Assembly: GCA_023362775.1 (NCBI GenBank)
Contig: JALMGJ010000020.1
Location: 3,968,001-4,032,000 of the forward strand
Direction: 5' to 3'
Origin: Charina bottae
Lineage: Eukaryota > Chordata > Lepidosauria > Squamata > Charinaidae
Length of the DNA: 64,000 bases
The notes below the pieces were generated by a model that searched no databases, was not told the origin of the DNA, and saw only the letters and a program-made list of their open reading frames with translations. The translations under genes and the position numbers were made by a program. Below, in pieces: positions 11,583 through 21,525 of the stretch; the stretch's first letter is position 1, and each line of letters begins with the position of its first letter.

Positions 11583-12165
11583 ATTTATAGACTCAGAGAG
11601 TGGGAAGATCTATTTAGGCTATCAAGTGTAACTCCCTGTGCACTAGAGAATTTCAGATTAAAATATCCCTGAGGAAAATAAAGTTTAGCTTCCTCCCCAA
11701 ACAGTCCAATGAATTGGAGCTCAGCACCTCGCTGGATAATTGGCTTCATTGTTGAACTATTACAGAAATATTCTAACATTTCTAAGAACCTGCCTTCCTA
11801 TAACTTAAACCTTTAATTCCATGTCCTGCACTTGATCTTTTTCTATTTGATGTCCTTTCAGTGATTGAAGAATGCTATTGTATCCTCTGTCAGTTGTATT
11901 ATCTCAGACTAAAGATATTTATCACCTTCAATTTGTCTTCAAAGGGCTTTGTTTTTATACTGTATTCCAATCATCTTTCCTGCTGTTCTTTGAATCTGGT
12001 CCAGTATGAATCTTCCTTAAAGCGTGGTGCTCCTAACAAGACACAGTACTCAAGGTGGGGCTCAGTCCTGGGAGAAGATGTCACTGCTTTAAGGGCTTTC
12101 AGACAGCTACATTGTTCATGCCGCCACACGCTCCTAGGCATCATTTTGCATTGACTCTGAAGCCC
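11583..12165 (-). mobile_element. CR1 LINE 3' region, old copy
   Basis: Read on the plus strand, this has the order of reverse-complemented CR1: a TAGACTCAGAGAGTGGGAAG-like start, a two-hundred-base decayed middle (GGCTTCATTGTTGAAC..., TTAAACCTTTAATTCCATGT...), then GTGGTGCTCCTAACAAGACACAGTACTCAAGGTGGGG-like sequence split across 12024-12062. These are hallmarks of CR1 copies in reptiles and birds. Stops throughout. Confidence 0.65.
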
Positions 12166-12513
12166 TGAAGAGCCCTAAAACATGTTAGATGCTTGTTAAA
12201 TGAGACATGAGCTATAGAGAATAAACTGGATTCATGAGTAATTATTCCAAGCTGGACAGAAGCTTTGTTCTAAATCACCAAATATACAAATACGGGACAG
12301 TGAAGAAGGGCTAGCAATATACAGGGTGCACCGAAAGTCAGGCCCCATAGGACAATCACAAGCTGTTTCATTAATGATTTGTTCAAAGGAAATGTTACTC
12401 TATTTGGTAAGGTTCAAAAGTCATTCATCAAACAAGTAAGGAAGTGTTTAGAAGAAACTGGCAACCAATTTGAAAATGTAATTTAGGTAATAAATTATCT
12501 ATGGGGCCTGACT

Positions 12514-13354
12514 GTGTTGGGCTGGATACATGATACCTTCCGCAGTCCTGTGTTATAAAAACCTCCCTGTACAACAGTGCCTATGCCCATGTGGGGACAG
12601 CTCCCTGGAGTCCCTCAGCCACATGCTCCTCTATTGCTCTCTTCACAGGGAACTCAGGTGACATTTATCCATCCCATTTTAAAGAAATACCCTGGCAGAG
12701 AGCTCAATGCTTTTTTGTTGCTTCTTCTACCCAACCAGGACTCTGATGATTTTCCCAGGCTGCCTCATTCTGTGCCTCTACTTGTTCTATTCATCCCACC
12801 TACAACTGAAGGTTAGTGCTAATCTTGGTGATTGCTACTAAGTGCTAATCTTGGTGATTGCTACTATTATTTGTATTATTTTTATATTAATAGTATTATT
12901 GTTATTGTATTGTGTTTTATGCCTACTTTTTACTCTTATCTATAATTTTAGGGTTAGGGTTAGGGTTGGGGGGCGTGGTGGCTCAGCGGGTAAGACGCCA
13001 GGCTTGTCGATCGGAAGATCTCAAGTTCGGAGGTTCGAATCCCTAGTCCCGCACTCGCCCCAGCTCTTGCCAACCTAGCAATTCGAAAGCATGCAAATGC
13101 AAGTAGATGAATAGGTACCACTTCAGTGGGTAGGTAACAGCGTTCCGCGTGCGTCATGCCGGCCACATGACCGTGGAAGCGTCTTCGGACAACGCTGGCT
13201 CTTCGGCTAACAAACGGAGATAAGCACCGGCCCCTAGAGTCAGACATGACTACACAACTGTGCGGGGGGAACCTTTACCTTTTTATAATTTTAGGTTTAT
13301 GTGTTTCTACGTAGTGTATTCTAGCCTAAAGGCTTGTTGTTGTTGTCGATGAGA
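12514..13354 (+). mobile_element. 5'-truncated LINE 3' end inserted in the MITE
   Basis: Flanked by CCTGACT on both sides (12507-12513 and 13355-13361), the TSD of a TPRT event. The visible coding remnant at 12560-12660 reads like a cysteine-histidine motif, CLCPCGDSSLESLSHMLLYC, matching the C termini of the LINEs at 14290..17285 and 57030..57535. The 3' end carries an AGCCTAAAGGCT hairpin followed by (TTG)n. A SINE is nested at 12953..13283. The LINE clade was not identified. Confidence 0.65.
12953..13283 (+). mobile_element. tRNA-headed squamate SINE with telomere-like 5' junction
   Basis: A TSD TATAATTTTAGG (12941-12952 and 13284-13295) delimits it. The head (GTGGTGGCTCAGCGGGTAAG, then GGTTCGAATCCC at 13031-13042) has the A and B boxes of a tRNA-derived pol III promoter. 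The body has TGCCGGCCACATGACC and the 3' end TAGAGTCAGACATGACTAC then CCTTTACCTTT, a familiar squamate SINE layout. Two extra GTTAGG units stand between the TSD and the tRNA head. Confidence 0.85.
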
Positions 13355-13376
13355 CCTGACTTTTGGTACACCCTGT

Positions 13377-13887
13377 TTCATGTTTTAATAGTGGTTGATA
13401 TTATAGACAGAGAATTTTTATTGGGCAAAATACTGGAGACAAAAATGGATAACCATTTACTATACTAAATTCAGAGTCTTCAGAACACTTTTCTAAAGGT
13501 ACTACTATTAATTTCAGTCTCTCTTTCTCAAACTGTCTAATAATTTGATAAATTAAGCAAGTATTTGTTCTTTTTTTTTGGTTAATATGGTATGCTAGGT
13601 AAGTAGTAGTTTCATTCAAAAGTGTGTGAGATGGAAATCTCTCTTATTTTATGCAATTTGCACAAACGTTTTGCATTCTTTTACTTAACTATGATGCTGA
13701 TAACCATAGAAGCATTCTGTTAAACCCACAAACTTATAATTAACTATTAGTTTTTGATATAAGGACAGGATATTAATTTAGACCTAGATTAGTAAGACTT
13801 CCAATTCATCTGAATTAAGCTTCATTTGGTTTGTCAAACCCAGTTCTCAATAGTCTGCAGCTTGACAAAATGCCACATCAGTTAGAG
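13377..13887. other. AT-rich non-coding DNA
   Basis: Nothing recognised between the MITE nest and the next hAT MITE. Confidence 0.4.
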
Positions 13888-14191
13888 CAGTGCTTTCTAA
13901 AGTGCCGCCGTTGGCGACACACCAACGGCGGCAGTGGTGGCGGCGCGGCAGCGCGCACGGCGGCAGGGGCGTGCACGGCGGTGGTGCGGTGGGGGCGCAG
14001 CGGTGGGGGCGTGCATGGTGGTGGTGGCCGCGGCAGCGGCCTCCGCTAAAATGCGAAAGCGCTGATGGCGCACCGCTGCCGCTGCCGCCGCCATGCATGC
14101 CCCCGCTGCCGCTTCCGGGTTGTTTGGCGACACACCAGACTGTGTGTTGCGACACACTAAAGTGTCGCGACACACAGTTTGGAAAGCTGTG
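13888..14191. mobile_element. hAT-type MITE, copy 3 (GC-rich core)
   Basis: Ends CAGTGCTTTCTAAAGTG and CAGTTTGGAAAGCTGTG with a 7/8 TSD, AGTTAGAG (13880-13887) and AATTAGAG (14192-14199). The core is extremely GC- and CpG-rich, with GGCGGCAGTGGTGGCGGCG-like runs. This produces long open frames on both strands that encode only low-complexity Ala/Arg/Gly and should not be read as proteins. Confidence 0.85.
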
Positions 14192-14289
14192 AATTAGAGG
14201 ATCTACAGTACGCAGACCCTGAGAAAAATACCCTCCTATAGTGTAACTCCCCAATTGTATCCCTCCACAAATATTTATAAATCATTGTG

Positions 14290-17285
14290 GGGGCTAGCTG
14301 GGGATGCTGAAGATCAAACTGACAAAGGAGAAGAATTCTTACCCAGGGATTAGCAACCACACAGAGACAGAAGTCTGGCTTCTGTCACTTAGTGATCATC
14401 ATCCAGGTTATAAAAGCTGGACTGGACTTCGAGCCAGGGCTGGTCCATGCGAAATGGACTCAGCAACTCAATGAGCAAACATCTCAGCTGCTTCTACCTG
14501 AAGCAGCATTGCAATCTCACTGTACTATACTTAAAGAGTAAATTATAAATTTACTATAATAATAAACTATATAATATAATAATATAATAAACTATAAATT
14601 ATAGTTATAGGGATTTATAGTTAAAGAAAGGTCTGGGAATTCCCTTCTGCAGACATTCACCAAACTGATTCAGTTACTTCAGCCAGTACTCTCCACCCAG
14701 ATATCAAGGAAGAGAGAAAAAACATGGGGGCAAGGCTTATCTCTCTCAGCCCTGGTTTGACAGGGAATGTTTTGAGGCCAAGAGTAAATTGATTAGGAAA
14801 TTCAAATTATTTAAAAAGATCACAGCTGAGCATGCCATCCAGGACTTTATGCTTCTGAAGAAACAATACAAACATCTATTACAAGACAAGAAAAGAGAAT
14901 GCACTAGGGCTTCCTGGCAGCAATTGATAACAGCATCTCAAGCCAGAAACCCCATTTTATTCTGGTGCCTGATAGCTTCCCACCCAGTTGACAGGCCTCT
15001 TCCACTTCTCCACCTCTTACCTGCATCTGTGTGCGAGGACCCCTTTAGAGCATTATATTCACAAGAAGAGTGTCCTAAATTCGACTTAAACCTTAATGCT
15101 AACCTGCTCCCTAATTGGGCCCCAGTCTCGAGTGCTGAAATAAAGATGCTTATAAATTGGCTAAAGCCTGGTAAAGCTCCAGGCAATGACTTTATTACTC
15201 CTGAAATATTACGCAATAATTTGGAATTGTGGACCCCAGTTCTTGCTTCCCTATTTACTCATATTGGTCACACTGCACAAATCCCAGACAACTGGGGTCT
15301 AGCTCTCATAGTGCCCATTTATAAAAAGGGCACCTGAGACCCGCCTGCTAATTATGGGCCTATTAGCCTTTTAAATATAACAAGTAGGCTCTATGCCAGA
15401 CACTTATACAACAAATTAGCTGACTGGATTGACCTAGAGCAGAGCTTTCCAAACTGTGTTGCGACACTTTAGTGTGTCGCGACAAAACCCGGAAGCAGAC
15501 GTGCACGGCAGCGGCGCGGGGGCACGTGTGGGGGTGGTGTGTATGGCAGCGGCGGCAGCGGTGACGGCACACCATCAGTGCTTCCGGGTTTTAGAGGAAA
15601 ACACGAGGCCGCCGCCGCTGCCGCCATGCACACCGCAGCCACCGCATGCGCCCCTACGCCACCGCCGCCGTTGGTTTGTCGCCAACGGCGGCAGTTTGGA
15701 AAGCACTGACCTAGAGCATATATTGGCTGACGACCAATATGTTATTGATTTTAGGTCCACATTCGATCTAGTTCCCAGAGCAAGGCTATAGGCTAAGCTT
15801 ATGAATACTACCATTGATAGATGGTTACTGTTGCTTATGCATAATCTTTATAAGAATTCTAGAATCAAAGTTTGAGGCAGTGTGCAAGGCCACCACACTA
15901 ATAAGATTCTAACTTACAGAGGAGTGAGGCAGGGATGTATTTTAGCCCCCCTGCTGTTTAATCTGTACATAAATCCACTCGTGGCCAAAATAAATCAGTT
16001 AGAACACCCCCCAAAACTAGCAAAAACACATACTGCAACTTTGTTGTATGCAGATGATATAGTACTTCTATCAAACGTTAATTGGACTTAAACAATCTCT
16101 GAATGTTCTAGCCAATTTCTGCTCTGAGAAAGCACTTGTAATCAACTATAATAAAACTAAGATCCTGATCTTTGCAAAGAGACTTAAACTGCACGCCTGG
16201 AGGATAAATGGCCAGAGTATTGAACAAGTGAAATATTTTAAATATTTGGGCATGGTTTTCCACAGCTCCACCAAACACGGTGCACACCAAAATTATGTTA
16301 TACAAAATGCTCAAAAAACAGTGGCTGCAATTCAATCTTTTCACTTCACCAGAGGAGCACAGCATATCCCAGCCGCACTGAAGCTATATTCAGCTAAGGC
16401 TCAAGCACTACTACTTTTTGGTGCCCAGCTAGGACCTCACACCTGCTTTACTTCTCTTGAAAGGGTCCAGTCTAAATTCCTAAGGGCTATATTTCAGGTA
16501 GCCCCTTGAGTTCCAAACGCAGTATTAAGGAGGGAGGCAGGGCTGTCTAAAGTCAAAATGGGCGCACGGACCTACATCATAGCACATAGGCTGAAGTTAC
16601 TGTTCCTTCTCACAGGTTTGAGTTCTTTCCGTATTGAGGACAATTACAAATCAATACGGTTCAGGACAATCTCACAAAACCTTAAACATATTGTTTTTTC
16701 CAGGGAGGCGTTCTTAATGAGGGTTATGAGCATGCACTCAGTACATTTAAACAACGTATTCAAGACCTGGAAGTCCAACAGGAGCAGTCTGCTCTACCCA
16801 AGAACGTTTTTCTGAGCAGTCAAGCCCCTTTTTTCAAACCAGCGAGATACTTACACCACATAATTTTTTCCAAATTCCGAAGACCGCTAACTTTAGCATA
16901 CTTCAACGCTCTCCCCACAGCAGTTTTGGAGGGCTGATACAAAAAAGTCCCCTATGAGCGGAGACTGTGCCCCTGTGGACAAGGGGCTATTGAAGCTACA
17001 GCTCATGTCCTGCTATATTGTACCCTCTATAAGGATTCAAAGGGAAATTGTGATCTTTTTTATGTACGGTTGTTGTTATCAGATCAGTATGATTCAGTGT
17101 CCTTGAACGTAGCTAAATTTTGTTATATTACCTGTAAAATTAGGCAGACTTTGATTGTCCACCGATGAACCCACCACCAATTGTAATATTTTATTATATT
17201 TTGTCTTGTCTTGTCTTGTCTTGTTTTTATTTTGATGTGTACCTCTGCAATTCTGGTCAGTGACCGTCATAAAAATTCTATTTTA
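14290..17285 (+). pseudogene. Unclassified non-LTR retrotransposon (LINE) ORF2, decayed
   Basis: In several frames the plus strand encodes WFDRECFEAKSKLIRKFKLF (about 14750-14810), then a reverse transcriptase with LKPGKAPGNDFITPEIL (15165-15215), VPIYKKGT (15312-15335), a PANYGPISLLNITSRLYARH-like block, RGVRQGCILAPLLFNLYI (15920-15975) and LLYADDIVLLS (16043-16075). A KYFKYLGMVFHSS segment and a LYSAKAQALLLFGAQ segment follow. A C-terminal CPCGQGAIEATAHVLLYC motif (near 16970-17025) resembles the zinc-like C termini of several LINE clades. Stops and frameshifts at about 15335, 15790, 16090 and 16510 mark it dead. A hAT MITE interrupts it at 15440. The 3' end has a GGTCAGTGACC hairpin followed by GTCATAAAA. 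5' boundary uncertain. Confidence 0.75.
15440..15708. mobile_element. hAT-type MITE, copy 4, inside the LINE RT domain
   Basis: CAGAGCTTTCCAAACTGTG at the left, CAGTTTGGAAAGCACTG at the right, with an exact 8-bp TSD ACCTAGAG (15432-15439 and 15709-15716). It splits the LINE coding sequence after ADWIDLE and before HILADDQ, so it is younger than that LINE. The core is GC-rich, with AACCCGGAAG-type and GCCGCCG motifs. Confidence 0.92.
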
Positions 17286-17608
17286 TTTGGTTTGTCTTCC
17301 CTGCAAACAAGACCAGTTCAAATCACTGGGGTGTACATTTGATTGGAGATAGTCTCTAACTTTTGGACCATAAAAAATCAGTAACAAAAATATTATCTAT
17401 TATGTAAAATAGCTAAGCATGTTTAAGCATTGCCTAGCCAAGTTATAATATTTAACAACAGGAATTTAACAACAGGAATTTAATTGACAGAATTAGCCCA
17501 ACTCACCTTACAGGGTTGTTGTTGTGGGGAAAATAGGAGGAGGAAGGAGTATTGGGTATGTTCCCCACCTTGAGTTATTTATAAAAATAATAAAGGTGGG
17601 ATAGAAAA

Positions 17609-17639
<31 letters not shown>

Positions 17640-18909
17640 AATATAATATACATTCTAAAAAATATAGGGATTTCTTTTCTCAAAAAGGCTTTAATTTAAC
17701 TAAGGAGACTGACATTTATAGCAAAATGGATCTGTACAAGAAAATTTTACCTTATTTTTCAGCAGCAGTAGTTGCATTTGGCATAATATACTGAAGTAGT
17801 AGAGGCATTGCTGAATTAAAATCAATAAATTTAATTTAAGGAAAGAACTCACTCTATGCTGTATTTCATGCTGTAGCTCATCTGAAGTATTCAGTAGTTT
17901 TGGAACACAGATTAAATAAGGGAGGCTTCATCTCATTTATTCAGTTGTGCTTTATCTCAAAATGTTCAGGATAACAAACTTTTCATTTGCTTCAGTTAGT
18001 TATTAAAACAATACTTTTTAATAGTAATATTAATTTATGAAAGAAAATTGTTATTTTTTGCAGGATTAGCTAAATTATATGCCAGATTTATTAAGATTTA
18101 TATAATGTGTGACATTAAGATCCAAGTACCTTGACTACTGTATTTCTTCAGGCATTTTACTTTTGTAATGGCTAATGACCAAACAATAAATCTGATTAAT
18201 TAATCGTAACATTTATTCACATATACTTTGGATTCATCCGTCAATTGTGCCAGTATTGCATGGTTCCATTATTCCAGGGATCAGTGTCTTGATTTTTAGG
18301 AAAATTTAAAATTCTCAGAATAATTCCTTTTCTCGTGGCTACATGCAGTAACCTTGTAAAACAAATCAGTTTGCAATCAGTGCTTCCTCTCCCACCTCTA
18401 CGACTGAACGGGTGGAGTTCATAATAAGGTTCATTTTATTAATCTTTCAGCAGTTTTGAATGTATTCTTGTGAAAAGGCTAACTTTTAATTGAATTGAAT
18501 CCCTCTACAGGGATACACGTGCTCATTAAAATAAGAGTATTTGCCTTCTGACTTCAATGCCATCACATCCAGTTAACTAAAAGTAATGTTTAATGGGGAA
18601 AGAGATGACAAAGGGATTGTGAAAAGAACAGGCATAACAATAACAGGATTACTGTTTAGAACCTATGAAATCATTGCCTTCAAGGTAAAAGTGAAATCTG
18701 TCAACATTTGCTACAGCATATCATTTCTGGCTCTGTCTTCTTTTACAGCTTTTAAAGTTCTGTCATTTGGAGGGTTTTCAATTTCAGTAATTAATCACAT
18801 ATGCTTTATTAATAAAATAGTGTATAATATGCTTAGCCCACTTTAAAAATGAACTCAAACCTGTAAGTAAGGATCAGTTACAAATTCTGTATATGCATAC
18901 ACATATAAT
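17286..18909. other. Intronic-type DNA with a LINE tail at about 17505-17642
   Basis: 17505..17642 resembles a reptile LINE 3' end: CACCTTGAGTTATTTATAAAAATAATAAAGGTGGGAT split across 17567-17604, followed by (AAAT)n at 17609-17640. The rest is AT-rich with no gene recognised. Confidence 0.5.
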
Positions 18910-18994
18910 CCCCTTCATGGATCACTGCCTTGTCGTGGCGAAGGGGCTTGCGTAACTCAATGAAGTCAGGTCAAGAAGAGAGTTCTGACAAAAC

Positions 18995-21511
18995 GTGGTC
19001 CAAAACTGGAGGAGGGAATGGCAAACCACTCCAGTATCCTTGCCAAGAAAACCCATGGACAGTATCAAAAGGCTAAAAGATATGATGCCGGAAGATGAGC
19101 CCCTCAGGTCGGAAGGTGTCCAAAATGCTACTGGGGAAGAGCGGAGGGCAATTCCGAGTAGCTCCAGAAAGAGTGAAACAGCTGGGCCAAAGCCAAAAGG
19201 ACGCTCAGTTGTGGATGTGTCTGGAAGTGGAAGGAAAGTCCGATGCTGTAAAGAACAATACTGCATAGGAACCTGGAATGTAAGATCTATGAATCAAGGT
19301 AAGCTGGATGTGGTCAAACATGAGATGACAAGATTGAACATCGACATCTTGGGAATCAGCGAACTAAAATGGACAGGAATGGGCAAATTTAATTCAGGAG
19401 ACCATTATACTGTATATACTACTGTGGGCAAGAATCCCTTAGAAGAAATGGAGTAGCTCTCATAGTCAATAAAAGAGTGGGAAAGGCAGTACTGGGGTAC
19501 AACCTCAAAAACGACAGAATGCTTTCAGTTCGAATCCAAGGCAAACCATTCAACATCACAGTGATCCAAGTCTATGCCCCAACCACTGATGCCGAAGAAG
19601 CTGAAGTTGACCGGTTCTATGAAGACCTACAACACCTTCTAGAACTAACACCAAAAAAAGATGTCCTTTTCATCATAGGGGACTGGAATGCTAAAGTAGG
19701 ACATCAAAAAATAACCGGAATAACAGGCAAGTTCAGCCTCGGAGTACAAAATGAAGCAGGGCAAAGGCTAATAGAGTTTTGCCAAGAGAACACGCTGGTC
19801 ATAGCAAACACTCTTTTCCAACAACACAAGAGACGACTCTACACATGGACATCACTAGATAGTCAATACCGAAATCAGATTGATTATATACTTTGCAGCC
19901 AAAGATGGAGAAGCTCTATACAATCAGCAAAAACAAGACCTGGAGCTGACTGTGGCTCAGATCATGAGCTTCTCATCGCAAAATTTAGGCTTAAATTGAA
20001 GAACGTAGAGAAAACCACTAGACCACTCAGGTATGACCTAAATCATATCCCTTATGAATATACAGTGGAGGTGAGGAATAGATTTAAAGGATTAGATCTG
20101 GTAGACAGAGTGCCTGGAGAACTATGGATGGAGGTTCGTAACATTGTACAGGAGGCAGCAACTAAAACCATCCCATTTCTTTTTCTTTAAAAGAAATGCA
20201 AGAAAGCAAAGTGGCTGACTGATGAGGCTTTACAAATAGCTGAGGAAAGAAGGGAAGCAAAAGGCAAGGGAGAAAGGGAAAGATATAACCAACTGAATGC
20301 AGATTTCCAGAGAATAGCAAGGAGAGATAAGAAGGCCTTCTTAAATGAACAATGCAAAGAAATCGAGGAAAACAATAGAACGGGGAAGACTAGAGATCTC
20401 TTCAAGAAAATCGGAGATATCAAGGGAACGTTTTGTGCAAAGATGGGCATGATAAAGGACAAAAAAGGCAGGGACCTAACAGAAGCAGAAGAGATTAAAG
20501 AGGTGGCAAGAATACACAGAAGACCTATACAAGAAAGATCTTAATATCCCTGATAAATACGATGGTGTGGTCACTGACCTTGAGACGGACATCCTAGAGA
20601 GTGAAGTCAAGTGGGCCTTAGGAAGCATTACTAACAACAAAGCTAGCGGAGAAGACAGTATCCCAGCTGAGCTATTTAAAATCCTAAAAGATGATGCTGT
20701 TAAAGTGCTGCACTCAATATGCCAACAAATTTGGAAAACTCAACAGTGGCCACAGGATTGGAAAAGGTCAGTTTACGTTCCAATTCCAAAGAAAGGAAAT
20801 GCCAAAGAATGTTCAAACTACTGTACAATTGCACTCATTTCAGATGCTAGCAAGGTTATGCTCAAAATCCTACAAGCTAGGCTTCAGCAGTATGTGAACC
20901 GAGAACTACCAGAAGTGCAAGCTGGGTTTCGAAGAGGCAGAGGAACTAGAGATCAGATTGCCAACATTCGCTGGATCATGGAAAAAGCAAGAGAGTTCCA
21001 GAAAAACATCTACTTCTGCTTCATTGACTACGCTAAAGCCTTTGATTGTGTGGATCACAACAAACTGTGGCAAAGTCTTAAAGAGATGGGAGTACCAGAC
21101 CACCTTACCTGTCTCCTGAGAAACCTGTATGCGGGTCAAGAAGCAACAGTTAGAACTGGACATGGAACAACCGACTGGTTCAAAATTGGGAAAGGAGTAC
21201 GACAAGGCTGTATATTATCACCCTGCTTATTTAACTTATATGCAGAGCACATCATGAGAAATGCCGGGCTGGATGAATCACAAGACGGAGTTAAGATTGC
21301 CGGGAGAAATATCAACAACCTCAGATATGCAGACGATACCACCCTAATGGCAGAAAGTGAAGAGGAACTAAAGAGCCTCTTGATGAGGGTGAAAGAGGAG
21401 AGTGCAAAAGCTGGCTTGAAACTCAACATTAAAAAAACCCAGATCATGGCATCTGGTCCCATCACTTCCTGGCAAATAGAAGGGGAAGAAATGGAAGCAG
21501 TGACAGATTTT
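18995..21511 (+). pseudogene. BovB polyprotein, N-terminal endonuclease and RT, broken
   Basis: The reading opens in the leader and shows the endonuclease blocks GTWNVRSM, ISELKWTGMG, GDWNAKVG and SDHELLIAKF, then the RT blocks PIPKKGNAKECSNY, FIDYAKAFDC, GVRQGCILSP and LRYADDTT. Breaks: a frameshift near 19440 (the frame restarts at about 19477), an insertion and stop near 20190 where the lysine-rich linker is expected, and a frameshift near 20510. The RT part from 20567 to 21511 is open until it runs into the PLE at 21512. Lightly mutated overall, so a fairly young but inactive copy. Confidence 0.92.
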
Positions 21512-21525
21512 CTGTAGCTTGAATC

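Larger units (their letters stand above)
12322..13376. mobile_element. Mariner-type MITE split by a LINE
   Basis: Left end CAGGGTGCACCGAAAGTCAG (12322) is mirrored by the right end CTGACTTTTGGTACACCCTG (13356-13375). Removing the LINE at 12514..13354 leaves a MITE of about 207 bp whose inner left and right arms (CCCCATAG / CTATGGGG) also pair. The left flank has TA as expected for Tc1/mariner; on the right TA has become TT. No transposase inside. Confidence 0.7.

Noticed and set aside
12949..12967. Interstitial telomere array
   Set aside because: Only about three TTAGGG units, lying between a SINE and its TSD; too short for a telomere relic and better treated as a junction oddity.
12968..13045. 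tRNA gene
   Set aside because: A/B-box-like head only, with no cloverleaf, and a SINE body and TSDs around it. The Sauria-type SINE heads at 45725, 47977 and 56639 were rejected likewise.
13831..14254. Long Ala/Arg/Gly-rich open frames on both strands
   Set aside because: They lie inside a GC-rich hAT MITE bounded by TSDs; open frames follow from the lack of A/T-rich stops. The same holds at 15456-15791, 39119-39441 and 46861-47187.
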